Origin: JBLHGU01 sp047615875
Lineage (GTDB): Bacteria; Pseudomonadota; Gammaproteobacteria; Arenicellales; CAJQKF01
Direction of reading: 5' to 3'
Assembly (NCBI GenBank): GCA_047615875.1
Contig: JBLHGU010000028.1
Span: forward strand, 1-39,303
Length of the DNA stretch: 39,303 bases
Shown in pieces: positions 1 through 8,194 of this stretch. Below the pieces are notes generated by a model. It was not told where the DNA came from. It worked only from the letters and a program-made list of their open reading frames with translations, and made no database searches. How positions within the stretch are numbered: the first letter of the stretch is position 1; the number at the start of each line of letters is the position of its first letter. The position numbers and the translations under genes are program-made.

Positions 1-114
1 GGACTACCCTTCACTATTGCGGTCGATGCAAAGGGCAATATTGCAGGTAAAAAACTTGGCAAACTATCCCACGATAGTCTCAATAATTTAATCGCAAAAT
101 CGCTGGCAAATTAA
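1..114 (+). CDS. C-terminal end of a thioredoxin-fold (TlpA-like) protein, partial
   Basis: Only the last 37 codons are present; the 5' part lies outside the window. The reading frame begins GLPFTIAVDAKGNI and stops with TAA at 112-114. The G-x-P-(F/T)-T segment followed by a V-D-x-x-G-N-I strand is what the cis-proline loop and C-terminal beta strands of TlpA/ResA-type thioredoxin-like proteins look like. The CXXC motif would be upstream and is not visible, so redox activity cannot be judged. The next gene starts one base after the stop codon, so the two are probably cotranscribed. Confidence 0.6.
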   Translation, partial: GLPFTIAVDAKGNIAGKKLGKLSHDSLNNLIAKSLAN

Positions 115-115
115 T

Positions 116-769
116 ATGACGACTCAACTGGATCATCTGGTCATAGCCGCAGAAAATCTACAGGAAGGAATTGCTTACATTCGGGACCAGCTTGGAGTCG
201 ATATCCCCGCAGGCGGTAAGCATCTACACATGGGCACCCACAATCATGTCATGCAGCTCGGCAATGGCACTTATTTGGAAGTCATTTCCATCGACCCCGA
301 TGGCGCTACTCCACCGCGACCACGCTGGTTCGACCTGGATAATCCGCTAATGCGTGAGCGACTACAACGCGGCCCAGCATTGATTCATTGGGTGGTAAAT
401 ACTCCTTCATTTTCCAACCTGCCAGATTTCAATCCGCAAGTTTGGGGCATCCCCCAGCTCATGCAACGCGACAATCTTCGCTGGTTGTTTGCCTTGCCAG
501 AAGATGGTCATCTACCAGGCGCCGGTCTAATACCCACAGTTATCGAGTGGCAATGCCAGCAGCCTTCAACCAATATGGCGAATAGGGATTGCGTGCTTAA
601 AGAATTGCGTCTGTTGCACCCGCAACCGCAGTGGCTAGCCCGGCATCTAAAAGCCATTGCAGCAGATGTCATTGACAGCGTTGAGGTGACCCTGGTGCAA
701 GCACCACATTGCTCGATTGAAGTAGGCATTAGCACACCATCGGGACTAAAAGTACTCAGTAGCCACTAA
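116..769 (+). CDS. Glyoxalase-like (VOC superfamily) domain protein
   Basis: A 217-residue soluble protein. It opens with LDHLVIAAENLQEGI, the first beta-alpha unit of a vicinal-oxygen-chelate module, with His7 at the usual metal-ligand place. It continues with a glycine/histidine-rich stretch and GTYLEVISIDPDG, the usual closing strand of the first module. This resembles the glyoxalase-like domain family (Glyoxalase_3 type). The substrate is unknown. The ATG lies one base after the stop of the upstream thioredoxin-like gene, suggesting an operon. About 130 bp of non-coding sequence follow, with no clear terminator. Confidence 0.7.
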   Translation: MTTQLDHLVIAAENLQEGIAYIRDQLGVDIPAGGKHLHMGTHNHVMQLGNGTYLEVISIDPDGATPPRPRWFDLDNPLMRERLQRGPALIHWVVNTPSFSNLPDFNPQVWGIPQLMQRDNLRWLFALPEDGHLPGAGLIPTVIEWQCQQPSTNMANRDCVLKELRLLHPQPQWLARHLKAIAADVIDSVEVTLVQAPHCSIEVGISTPSGLKVLSSH

Positions 770-897
770 ACAATCACACCGCCGAGAATTACCCGCTTAT
801 TCAGATCATTCCCGCATTGATCATGTCAGCCAATTAACATCGATGGCCCAATTGATGGTTACAATACCCAGCTGATAACAACTCTTACTAATTTCAA

Positions 898-1578
898 TTG
901 AATAAACTACCAGAACGCGAACTGAAATACACCATTGAGCGACGTTTCGATGCCAACGCATTGCATCTACTCAAAGCACTCTGTGAGCCAGACCCTAAAT
1001 ACCAAACGAATATCATCAGTAGCATTTATTTTGATAGCAATGATCACCAATTCGCCATGGAAAAAGCGGCAAGCGACTATTTGAAAACCAAACTGCGTTT
1101 ACGCTGGTACACCAATCCGCAAAACCCTGAGCAAACCAGCACCTGCCATCTTGAGTTGAAAAACAAAATAGGCAGTACACGTCAAAAAAGTCGATGGCCA
1201 ATCGAATGCAATGGCAGCCAGGTAGAAAAGATGGTATCGGACGGAACTATTGGCAATCTGATCGAGCAACAACTTTTAAAGCAATCACATCATTTGAGCG
1301 GGCTAAATCTAAAACCACTGGTTTTAGTCAGATACACACGACATCGATTCATTGAAGCCTTTTCAGGTACCAGAGTTGCACTGGATACTGATATTCATGC
1401 ATGGCAACCGGGCACTGAATCTCGTGTAGTCCACCTGGACAGGTCCGTAATTGAAGCAAAGGGCACCTCAGATGTTTTGCCTCAAAGTCTCCAGCCGTTG
1501 TCTTGCATCAATATTCGTAAAGATGCATTTTCCAAATACTATCTTTGCTTTAGTGAACTATTTGACTACCAGCAATAG
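898..1578 (+). CDS. Polyphosphate polymerase (VTC) domain-containing protein
   Basis: A 226-residue protein of the VTC/triphosphate-tunnel fold. Features typical of the family: RELKY at residues 7-11, YFDS at 44-47, the basic strand KTKLRLR at 63-69, LELKNK at 85-90, VRYTRHRF at 144-151, IEAKG at 185-189, and a closing FSKYY at 211-215. In yeast Vtc4 this tunnel makes polyphosphate from ATP; here that activity is inferred. No membrane segment or SPX domain is present. The start must be TTG at 898, because an in-frame TAA lies at 889-891 and no ATG follows it. The gene converges on the CotH and DUF4956 genes, which commonly accompany this domain in bacteria. Confidence 0.78.
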   Translation: MNKLPERELKYTIERRFDANALHLLKALCEPDPKYQTNIISSIYFDSNDHQFAMEKAASDYLKTKLRLRWYTNPQNPEQTSTCHLELKNKIGSTRQKSRWPIECNGSQVEKMVSDGTIGNLIEQQLLKQSHHLSGLNLKPLVLVRYTRHRFIEAFSGTRVALDTDIHAWQPGTESRVVHLDRSVIEAKGTSDVLPQSLQPLSCINIRKDAFSKYYLCFSELFDYQQ

Positions 1579-1628
1579 ATCTCGCACATGCATGATTCAC
1601 CCGCAGACCTCCAACTTACATCAACGTT

Positions 1629-3533
1629 CTAGTTGAAGTTCGACTCCATTTGATCCAGCTCAAGTAGTAATTTCGCAGGACGAGTTTGCGCATACTTTTG
1701 CAAATCTTCTATCGCGGAAGTATAGCGATTATCCAGGTACTCGACATTTACCGACCTATAATATTTCAACATCTCGGCGATGCTGACTGGGCTTAAACTT
1801 GTTTTTAACGCATCCTCAACATGTTTTCGAAATAATTTTCTGAAGCGTGGCGACTGACCATAAACCCAGGAATATATTCGCGCTCTGGAACAATCGTGAA
1901 ATTTTTTCTTGAAAGAAGGATCAATCGTCGGAAATCCTATATGGTCTCCGCGGATATGTAATTTGCGATCTTGTTCAAACAAAAACGCATAATCTAGATC
2001 CCAGTTTATTGTGGTCACTTTGTAATCACTATTTTCATTTTCAATGTCAGTGAAAATCTCCATGCCCTGACAGAAATCAAAATTTGCAATATAAGCAGTC
2101 AACAAAACAGAATTCATAATGTCAGGTAGATCGTAGATTTTCTCCAGCTCAATAAGCGCTTGCTCACCTTTAAAATGTCGAATACGACTGACCAGGTTGT
2201 CCAGCAAATCTTTTTGTGACTCTGTGTTTTCGTTTCGATAGGTATAAGTCTCAAATTTATCGTGCTTTAACCAACTCTTGACTGATTTATCCGAAAGCTG
2301 CTCTAAACCAAGATAGACACCTTGTGATTTACCATTCAAATAAAGATCCACCAGAAAGTGGTCAGGTACCAGAGCACCTATTCGATCGGCTATATCCAAC
2401 GCCAAAGCATGGTTAAACGGATTGAAGTCCTGTCGTCGCTTTGGGAAATTTGCCTGTTTCGTGGTTTTGAAAATTAGCGTCTTGTAGTCGACACCCCGAT
2501 CAACATCACTAAATGCACGATGATCAATCCAGTTTTTTCCGTATGCCTTGCGCGAGTAGACTCGATAGCTATCCGCTGCACCGGTAACTCTAACGCTGAC
2601 CCCTCCGTGAAACCTTAAGCCGACAATTTGATTCAAGCTAACTTCACCCTGATTTACAATCATCCGAGCAGGAAGCTCCCAGGCTCTACCACGGGCCCTA
2701 AGTCGATTCGACAACACACCGCGAGGACCAGACCACTTGTCTTCATCTACAACTATATCTACTCGGGGAAGCAGCTTTTTCTCCGTCGCTCGAGGCTGGC
2801 GACGAGCACCGTAAGAACAATGTCCGTGATTCTTTTTGCCTGGAAAACCCCCGGACAATAATCGCCCAGGCAATCCGTCAGATAACTCAAAAACCATCTC
2901 CGGAATCGGTTTACCGATGCGCAACTGTTTTAGCCAGCGCTCAGGAGCATCAGCAGCAATATCCATTTGCGGATTTGCGCGATTACTAACACGCCCCTTA
3001 AGTAATTTACGCTTATGAACAATGGTATAACTCCTACCGTATCTACCATCGATAATTACCGAACCTATTTTTATGCCGGGTCCTTCGGGAGCATATAACA
3101 CAATTTTAAACGGCTTATCTGGGCCAATTCTAAAATTCACCGCATAATGATCACGGTTCGGCCCAACGGGGACAATAATTTCCTGATCATCGGATTCAAT
3201 ATTATTCTGTAGAACTGGGCTAATTCTTACAGTGAGCAGCTCTTCAACAGGGGTTTTCAGATAAATGCGTAATCTGACACTATCGTGATAGTCAAAACCA
3301 CTTAGTTCGTTGTCGCTTGCGCACAGATTTTCAGCCGCAAAAGATTTGTCTTGCGGTTTAATCTCAAGGAATCCATTTTGCATAAGTAGTTTGCCAAGCA
3401 CGCCTTTACGAATAAAAGACTCACTTATGAAACCACCAGAAAAATTCTCTCGTTTGCGTTCGAAATAACCCTGATCGACAACCAAAATAAAAATGATCAG
3501 AGCTACTAACGCAATACGCCACTTCCACGACAT
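1629..3533 (-). CDS. CotH kinase family protein, membrane-anchored
   Basis: A 634-residue protein with one N-terminal hydrophobic helix (about residues 5-20), then a large domain expected outside the cytoplasm. The centre and C-terminus show CotH-family features: LRFHGGVSVRVTG followed by SYRVYSRKAYGKNW; LIFKTTKQ; VDLYLNGKSQGVYLGLEQ; and INWDLDYAFLF, which resembles the W-D-x-D catalytic segment. Bacillus CotH phosphorylates spore-coat proteins; the substrate here is unknown. The gene lies downstream of the DUF4956 gene with about 29 bp between them, so they are probably cotranscribed. It ends 50 bp from the convergent VTC gene. Family assignment is good; function is inferred only. Confidence 0.8.
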   Translation of the reverse strand: MSWKWRIALVALIIFILVVDQGYFERKRENFSGGFISESFIRKGVLGKLLMQNGFLEIKPQDKSFAAENLCASDNELSGFDYHDSVRLRIYLKTPVEELLTVRISPVLQNNIESDDQEIIVPVGPNRDHYAVNFRIGPDKPFKIVLYAPEGPGIKIGSVIIDGRYGRSYTIVHKRKLLKGRVSNRANPQMDIAADAPERWLKQLRIGKPIPEMVFELSDGLPGRLLSGGFPGKKNHGHCSYGARRQPRATEKKLLPRVDIVVDEDKWSGPRGVLSNRLRARGRAWELPARMIVNQGEVSLNQIVGLRFHGGVSVRVTGAADSYRVYSRKAYGKNWIDHRAFSDVDRGVDYKTLIFKTTKQANFPKRRQDFNPFNHALALDIADRIGALVPDHFLVDLYLNGKSQGVYLGLEQLSDKSVKSWLKHDKFETYTYRNENTESQKDLLDNLVSRIRHFKGEQALIELEKIYDLPDIMNSVLLTAYIANFDFCQGMEIFTDIENENSDYKVTTINWDLDYAFLFEQDRKLHIRGDHIGFPTIDPSFKKKFHDCSRARIYSWVYGQSPRFRKLFRKHVEDALKTSLSPVSIAEMLKYYRSVNVEYLDNRYTSAIEDLQKYAQTRPAKLLLELDQMESNFN

Positions 3534-3562
3534 CGAGAGTTAACCCGGACTAACGACCTCTG

Positions 3563-4255
3563 TCACTTGTTATAGTAATCAATTTTTAAGTCGCGAAATT
3601 CCGCAGTCAGTGACTTGATAATCTCAAAACGACCCGGCTTAAACTTCTTAAGTAAAATGGAAACATTAGTTTTAGCACCATCACTATGAATACTGGAGAC
3701 GGTATGTAGAATGTTATTCTGATTCAATTTGTCGGTAATTTTATCGAGGGTCGCCATGGAACTTTCACCAGGTTCGGTGATTAATATATTCAATATAGCC
3801 GCGTTAGATCCCAGTGCAATTAAACCCGGAAATTTTCGCAATAAAAACAGTGCAGCGAAAACAATCAAATAGAGTAATGCAGCGAAGGCTACGTTATAGG
3901 TCGCGATAGAAATTGAACAAGCTATTACTAACAGAATAAATCCTATTTCCTCAGGCTCCTTTATAGGAGTACGGAATCGCACGATGGATAAAGCACCTAA
4001 TAAACCAAGCGAGAGTGGTAGCGAAAACTGCACTGTCAGAAATATTGTCGTAACGGCTGGGCCAATCAGCGGGAAAGCGCGGTGGATCCGCGAACCGGTT
4101 GAGTTTGAATCAAAAAAGACCAGATATAAATGGGCAATCAGTAGTGCAGCTACGATGGAGATAATAATTAGAGCAACATACCCGTATATAGATATGTATC
4201 TCACATCTTCCGGGATGGTCGATAGCAAGGACTTTAGAAACTCGTAGTTACTCAT
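3563..4255 (-). CDS. DUF4956 domain-containing membrane protein
   Basis: A 230-residue integral membrane protein. Hydrophobic segments lie at about residues 25-48, 62-90 and 105-140. The conserved loop LGLLGALSIVRFRTPIKEP is characteristic of DUF4956. A soluble C-terminal region of about 85 residues follows and probably lies in the cytoplasm. The molecular function is unknown. DUF4956 proteins repeatedly occur beside VTC-domain and CotH genes, as here. This is the first gene of a two-gene minus-strand unit with CotH. The upstream region contains a candidate -10 inside an inverted repeat (4282-4320). Confidence 0.82.
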   Translation of the reverse strand: MSNYEFLKSLLSTIPEDVRYISIYGYVALIIISIVAALLIAHLYLVFFDSNSTGSRIHRAFPLIGPAVTTIFLTVQFSLPLSLGLLGALSIVRFRTPIKEPEEIGFILLVIACSISIATYNVAFAALLYLIVFAALFLLRKFPGLIALGSNAAILNILITEPGESSMATLDKITDKLNQNNILHTVSSIHSDGAKTNVSILLKKFKPGRFEIIKSLTAEFRDLKIDYYNK

Positions 4256-4281
4256 GGGAATATTTCCATTATGGGGATAGT

Positions 4282-4320
4282 GCCGAATGCCGGGCTTGCC
4301 GTTGTATCATAGCGTTCGGC
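4282..4320 (-). promoter_or_regulatory. Inverted repeat with candidate -10 box upstream of DUF4956
   Basis: Arms at 4282-4290 (GCCGAATGC) and 4312-4320 (GCGTTCGGC) pair over nine positions with one G-T wobble, around a 21-nt loop. Read on the minus strand, the loop carries TATGAT (4306-4311), a fair -10 hexamer about 50 bp ahead of the DUF4956 start. No good -35 was found. It could be an operator or a leader hairpin. Confidence 0.35.
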
Positions 4321-4425
4321 AAAAAGTCTAATTCGCTATAAGTTAGTATTATCAGTAAATATTTATGCAGCCATGCTTAATTCATCCTAAATTCCAGAAA
4401 CCTGGCTTTCCAATAATCGACCCAT

Positions 4426-4457
4426 AAAAAAGCGGGGCCGAAAGCCCCGCTTTTTTT
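4426..4457 (-). terminator. Rho-independent terminator of the PuuD-like gene
   Basis: A perfect 7-bp G+C-rich stem, GCGGGGC (4432-4438) with GCCCCGC (4444-4450), and a CGAAA loop. It is flanked by an A run at 4426-4431 and a T run at 4451-4457, so it can act in both directions. It lies 20 bp after the stop of the minus-strand gene at 4478-5071. Confidence 0.92.
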
Positions 4458-4477
4458 AGAATGTCGGATTAAACGAT

Positions 4478-5071
4478 CTAAAATGGTAGACCGTGAGCAT
4501 ACATGGTCATTGACATCAACATTGGGATGGACAACATAGTATTAGCTCGTGAGGCAATCAGCGCTGTTTTCTTAGCAGCAGCTTTCTCTTCGTCACTTGC
4601 CTGAACCATACCCAGAAGTTTTTTCTGGTTTGGCCAAATCAGCACCCAAACATTAAACAGCATGATGGTGCCAAGCCAGGCGCCTACGCCAATTGAAGCC
4701 ATGTTATCGGAAAATGTAAACGCAGCAACAATGCCGGAGCCATCGCCACCATGCAGAGTCTCCAACGCAGCGGCACCCGTTAACCAGGTCAGAACGGCAG
4801 ACCAACGGAAAAGATGTAAAGCACGAGGAGCAACATACTTATTAATCGCGGCTGGGCCTGGGTCACCGTCGGCGACCGCCTCGTTTACCGCTGGCACCTG
4901 CACCAAATTGAAATAATATAGTAGGCCGATCCAGGTGACACCCATTATTACGTGGAGCCAAACTACCATTTCCAGGGCGTTGTAACCAGTTGGGCCCAGG
5001 GCGAGCACGAGCAGGATCGCCAGCACCACACCAGCGACTATGGTTAAAGGAATGCTTTGAAAAAGCTTCAT
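4478..5071 (-). CDS. PuuD-type (urate oxidase N-terminal family) membrane protein
   Basis: A 197-residue polytopic membrane protein with about four to five hydrophobic helices. The segment VVWLHVIMGVTWIGLLYYFN contains the conserved His/Trp pattern of the Urate_ox_N (PuuD) family, followed by VQVPA and a conserved APRALHLFRWSA stretch. Characterised PuuD urate hydroxylases are longer and carry a C-terminal cytochrome c domain. No CXXCH motif is present here, so this is the membrane domain alone and urate oxidation is not assured. A GGAG ribosome-binding site lies about 7 bp before the ATG. The gene is monocistronic, ends at a strong terminator, and has no purine-catabolism neighbours in view. 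Confidence 0.6.
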   Translation of the reverse strand: MKLFQSIPLTIVAGVVLAILLVLALGPTGYNALEMVVWLHVIMGVTWIGLLYYFNLVQVPAVNEAVADGDPGPAAINKYVAPRALHLFRWSAVLTWLTGAAALETLHGGDGSGIVAAFTFSDNMASIGVGAWLGTIMLFNVWVLIWPNQKKLLGMVQASDEEKAAAKKTALIASRANTMLSIPMLMSMTMYAHGLPF

Positions 5072-5300
5072 TACTATTCTCCGGGGTCAGATTTTGCTTG
5101 AAATAGGGTATTGGTCAAGACGCGGATTGTAATTGCGCCAACCCGGCGCTGCAAATAAAATCGGCGCTTTACTGAAATACAATTTAAATTCGCGATATTT
5201 GCCTGTTTTAAATAATTTTTAGAAACTGGGTTTTTGATTTCTTTTCACGCTAATTTTCAGGAATTTCGCTGAATTGGTGTCTAATATCTTCGAAATGGAT

Positions 5301-5306
5301 TATAAT
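5301..5306 (+). promoter_or_regulatory. Candidate -10 box for accBC
   Basis: A perfect TATAAT about 165 bp upstream of accB. The -35 element is poor: TTGGTG at 5274-5279 with a 21-bp spacer. It is the best sigma-70-like match in the intergenic region, but it is unproven. Confidence 0.35.
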
Positions 5307-5360
5307 TTCCGGCCCAACCTAACATTTCAGATAACTCTAGATTTGGACACATTTTCGGTT

Positions 5361-5384
5361 ATAAGCCCGTACAAATAGGCTTAT
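5361..5384 (+). promoter_or_regulatory. Hairpin in the accB leader
   Basis: ATAAGCC (5361-5367) and GGCTTAT (5378-5384) form a perfect 7-bp stem around a 10-nt loop. No T run follows, so it is not a terminator. It lies 85 bp before accB and could be an operator or an RNA structure. Confidence 0.35.
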
Positions 5385-5469
5385 CGAACATTGCCTAGTG
5401 ATTCCAACAGCAATTATCCGGCACTAAATAATAATTAGAGTGCTGCAACCCGTTGATTTATGAACACTC

Positions 5470-5922
5470 ATGGATATCCGTAAAGTAAAAAAACTCATTG
5501 AGCTTCTGGAAGAATCCCAACTTTCAGAGATAGAGATTTCTGAAGGGGAAGAATCCATTAGACTCAGCCGTTTATCATCTGGACCAGTATATGCAGCGCC
5601 ACCAGCGATGCCATATGCAGCTCAACCGGTAGCGCTGCCAGAAGCTGCTTCCAGCGATGTACCGGCACCATCGGAGCCACAAATATCCGGTCACAAAGTA
5701 ACCTCACCCATGGTTGGCACTTATTATGCAAGTTCCTCCCCTGATGAGGCCGCTTTTGTCTCGGTGGGTTCCGAAGTCAGTGCTGGTGAAACACTTTGCA
5801 TCATCGAGGCGATGAAAATTTTCAATCAAATTGAGGCTGATAAATCCGGCACCATCAAAAAGATTCTCAAGAACACCGGTGACCCCGTGGAATACGGCGA
5901 AACCTTGTTCATTATTGAATAG
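5470..5922 (+). CDS. accB: Biotin carboxyl carrier protein of acetyl-CoA carboxylase
   Basis: A 150-residue BCCP that carries the biotin used by acetyl-CoA carboxylase in the first step of fatty acid synthesis. The N-terminus MDIRKVKKLIELLEES matches the family's conserved opening. An Ala/Pro-rich linker spans about residues 38-75. The C-terminal biotinyl domain contains the thumb-like segment SSSPDEAAF and the biotinylation motif EAMKIFNQIEA, with Lys116 as the acceptor (Ile replaces the usual Met after Lys). The gene is followed after 4 bp by accC, the standard operon partner. In E. coli, BCCP represses its own operon; the long leader here would allow similar control, but that is inference. 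Confidence 0.97.
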   Translation: MDIRKVKKLIELLEESQLSEIEISEGEESIRLSRLSSGPVYAAPPAMPYAAQPVALPEAASSDVPAPSEPQISGHKVTSPMVGTYYASSSPDEAAFVSVGSEVSAGETLCIIEAMKIFNQIEADKSGTIKKILKNTGDPVEYGETLFIIE

Positions 5923-5926
5923 ATCC

Positions 5927-7273
5927 ATGTTCGATAAACTTGTCATCGCCAATCGAGGCGAAATAGCACTACGCATTCTTCGCGCCTGTCGAGAACTGGG
6001 TATTCGCACGGTAGCTCTGCATTCAGAGGCAGACCGAGATGCGAAATATGTACGACTGGCGGACGAATCTGTTTGCATAGGGCCGGCACCTGCCAGTGAA
6101 AGCTATCTAAATATCCCTGCAGTAATTGCAGCAGCAGAAGTCACAGATGCCAGCGCTATTCATCCCGGTTATGGTTTTTTGGCTGAAAATGCCGATTTTG
6201 CGGAACGAGTAGAACAAAGCGGATTCGTTTTTGTTGGCCCGACTGCAGATACCATCCGCATCATGGGAGATAAAATCTCCGCCATAGCCGCTATGAAAAA
6301 AGCAGGCGTGCCCTGTGTGCCAGGTTCGGACGGTCCGTTAACAGATAATAATGACGAGATTCTGGCGACTGCCGCACATATTGGCTATCCAGTAATCATC
6401 AAGGCTACCGGTGGTGGTGGTGGTAAAGGCATGCGAGTAGTGCATACCGAGGCGGCCCTTTTGAATGCTGTGCGACTAACCAAGAGTGAGGCACGCGCTG
6501 CATTCAATAACGATGTTCTCTACATGGAGAAATTTCTTGAGACGCCACGTCATGTGGAATATCAGGTTCTTGCCGACACCCATGGCAGCGCTATTCATCT
6601 AGGCGATCGCGACTGCTCCATGCAACGCAAGCATCAAAAGGTTATTGAAGAGGCACCCGCACCAGGCATTACCGATGAGCAGCGCAGCAGAATAGGTGCT
6701 CGTTGCGCCGAAGCCTGTCGCGTTATAGGCTACCGTGGCGCCGGAACATTTGAATTCCTCTATGAGAGAGGCGAGTTTTATTTCATAGAAATGAACACCA
6801 GAGTTCAGGTTGAACATCCAGTTACTGAAATGGTCTCCAATGTAGACATAGTTAAGGAACAGATTCGTATTGCAGCTGGGCTCAAGCTTGGCTATCAACA
6901 GGAAGACATCAAACTCTTCGGTCATGCTGTTGAGTGTCGAATTAATGCGGAAGATGCCCAAACATTTATGCCTTCTCCAGGCAAAATAACCCAATACCAT
7001 CAACCTGGCGGTCCTGGCATTAGAGTTGACTCGCATATATTCAACAACTATGTCGTGCCTCCCTACTACGACTCGATGATTGCCAAGGTAATTTCCTTCG
7101 GCACCACTCGAGAGGAAGCACTCCAGCGTATGCATGGTGCGTTGCAGGAAATGGTTATTGATGGTATTCGAACCAATATACCGTTACAGCAACGGTTAAT
7201 AAATGATCCGGCATTCCGCCAGAGCGCCCAGAATATTCACTATCTGGAGCACTTGCTGGAACGACCACTCTAA
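5927..7273 (+). CDS. accC: Biotin carboxylase subunit of acetyl-CoA carboxylase
   Basis: A 448-residue ATP-grasp enzyme that carboxylates biotin on AccB using ATP and bicarbonate. The ATG at 5927 was chosen over an upstream in-frame start at 5831, because MFDKLVIANRGEIALRI is the canonical N-terminus and the length then matches E. coli AccC (449). The glycine-rich ATP loop GGGGGKGM lies near residues 162-169. The active-site segment EMNTRVQVEHPVTE starts at residue 288, so Glu288, Asn290 and Arg292 fall exactly where they do in E. coli. The gene is coupled to accB with 4 bp between stop and start. Confidence 0.97.
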   Translation: MFDKLVIANRGEIALRILRACRELGIRTVALHSEADRDAKYVRLADESVCIGPAPASESYLNIPAVIAAAEVTDASAIHPGYGFLAENADFAERVEQSGFVFVGPTADTIRIMGDKISAIAAMKKAGVPCVPGSDGPLTDNNDEILATAAHIGYPVIIKATGGGGGKGMRVVHTEAALLNAVRLTKSEARAAFNNDVLYMEKFLETPRHVEYQVLADTHGSAIHLGDRDCSMQRKHQKVIEEAPAPGITDEQRSRIGARCAEACRVIGYRGAGTFEFLYERGEFYFIEMNTRVQVEHPVTEMVSNVDIVKEQIRIAAGLKLGYQQEDIKLFGHAVECRINAEDAQTFMPSPGKITQYHQPGGPGIRVDSHIFNNYVVPPYYDSMIAKVISFGTTREEALQRMHGALQEMVIDGIRTNIPLQQRLINDPAFRQSAQNIHYLEHLLERPL

Positions 7274-7288
7274 AGTCGGGGCATATTT

Positions 7289-8194
7289 TTGTCTCAGCCC
7301 GTTCAAAGCTGGCAACAACTCCGCCTTGAATTACCTGGTGAATTGATCGACGCTGCCAGTGATTTACTGGAAACCCTTGGTGCTCTTTCACTAACAACCA
7401 GCCAATCTGCTGGTGAAGATCATTTTGATCTCGCCGCGCCAACTTTGAGAAACTGGCAGTCGACACGAATTTGCGCGTTGTTTGACGGACAATTTAATGT
7501 TGAAAGTGTCGTGCAGGAAATACAGCATATTTTTCCGCAATATGTGAATAATCTTGAAATCGAACGCTTTGATGATCAAGATTGGGAACGCGTTTGGCTG
7601 GAGCGATTCCAGCCCTTCCAGGTCGGCCAGAATTTGTGGATTTGCCCAAGCTGGTGTAATCCACCTGACAACCAGGCCATGAATTTGATACTGGACCCTG
7701 GTCTTGCTTTTGGCACCGGCAGCCACGCCACCACTTCTATGTGTCTGCAATTGATAGCCAGTCTGCCTCTAAGAGATTCGAGGATTGTTGATTATGGTTG
7801 CGGCTCCGGGATACTCGCCATTGCCGCGGCTTTATGCGGCGCAAGGCAGGTGATTGCAAATGACATCGATCCGCTTGCCTTACAGGCCACAGTCAGTAAC
7901 GCGGAAATCAACCATGTCAGTCATATTGTTGAGACTTGCCAACCGGCTTCTTCGCGGATCCATCTGACAGATAGTAATGGCACCTGTGATCTGGTGCTTG
8001 CCAACATCCTGGCGGATGCCCTCATTGATCTCGCCGCAGATATTTCATCACTCGTCAAGCCCAACGGACAACTACTACTCTCGGGTATACTTGCCCATCA
8101 GGCTGATCGGGTACGCGCGGCGTACCCCCGATTTAAATTTGAATTAACCCTTCGCGAAGATTGGTGCTTGCTCAATGGCACTGCCAGACCATGA
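7289..8194 (+). CDS. prmA: Ribosomal protein L11 methyltransferase
   Basis: A 301-residue SAM-dependent enzyme that trimethylates ribosomal protein L11. The substrate-recognition N-terminal domain is followed by DPGLAFGTGSHATT (family consensus FGTGTHPTT), the SAM-binding motif VDYGCGSGILAIAA at about residue 167, and the catalytic-loop segment LANILADALIDLA. The start is TTG at 7289, preceded by a GGGG purine run. No ATG gives a full-length N-terminus. It lies 15 bp after accC, and its stop overlaps the next start as ATGA, so it sits inside the accBC-prmA-DUF3426-dusB-fis transcription unit. Confidence 0.95.
   Translation: MSQPVQSWQQLRLELPGELIDAASDLLETLGALSLTTSQSAGEDHFDLAAPTLRNWQSTRICALFDGQFNVESVVQEIQHIFPQYVNNLEIERFDDQDWERVWLERFQPFQVGQNLWICPSWCNPPDNQAMNLILDPGLAFGTGSHATTSMCLQLIASLPLRDSRIVDYGCGSGILAIAAALCGARQVIANDIDPLALQATVSNAEINHVSHIVETCQPASSRIHLTDSNGTCDLVLANILADALIDLAADISSLVKPNGQLLLSGILAHQADRVRAAYPRFKFELTLREDWCLLNGTARP

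Larger units (their letters stand above)
5072..5469. other. 398-bp divergent intergenic region (PuuD-like / accB)
   Basis: No credible gene is seen here. The accB-facing half is A+T-rich and holds a perfect TATAAT (5301-5306). The best upstream partner is TTGGTG (5274-5279), at a long 21-bp spacing, so the promoter call is tentative. A 7-bp perfect hairpin lies further downstream (5361-5384). The leader of accB would be about 155 nt if transcription starts near 5313. Confidence 0.5.

Noticed and set aside
805..823. GATCA/TGATC inverted repeat before the VTC gene as an operator
   Set aside because: The arms are 5 bp with a loose centre, which is expected by chance in a gap of this size.
1620..1635. 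Small hairpin between the VTC and CotH stops (TCAAC/GTTGA) as a terminator
   Set aside because: The stem is only 5 bp and A+T-rich and has no T run on either side.
5831..5926. Longer N-terminus for AccC starting inside accB
   Set aside because: The added residues have no family counterpart, while the ATG at 5927 gives the canonical start and length.
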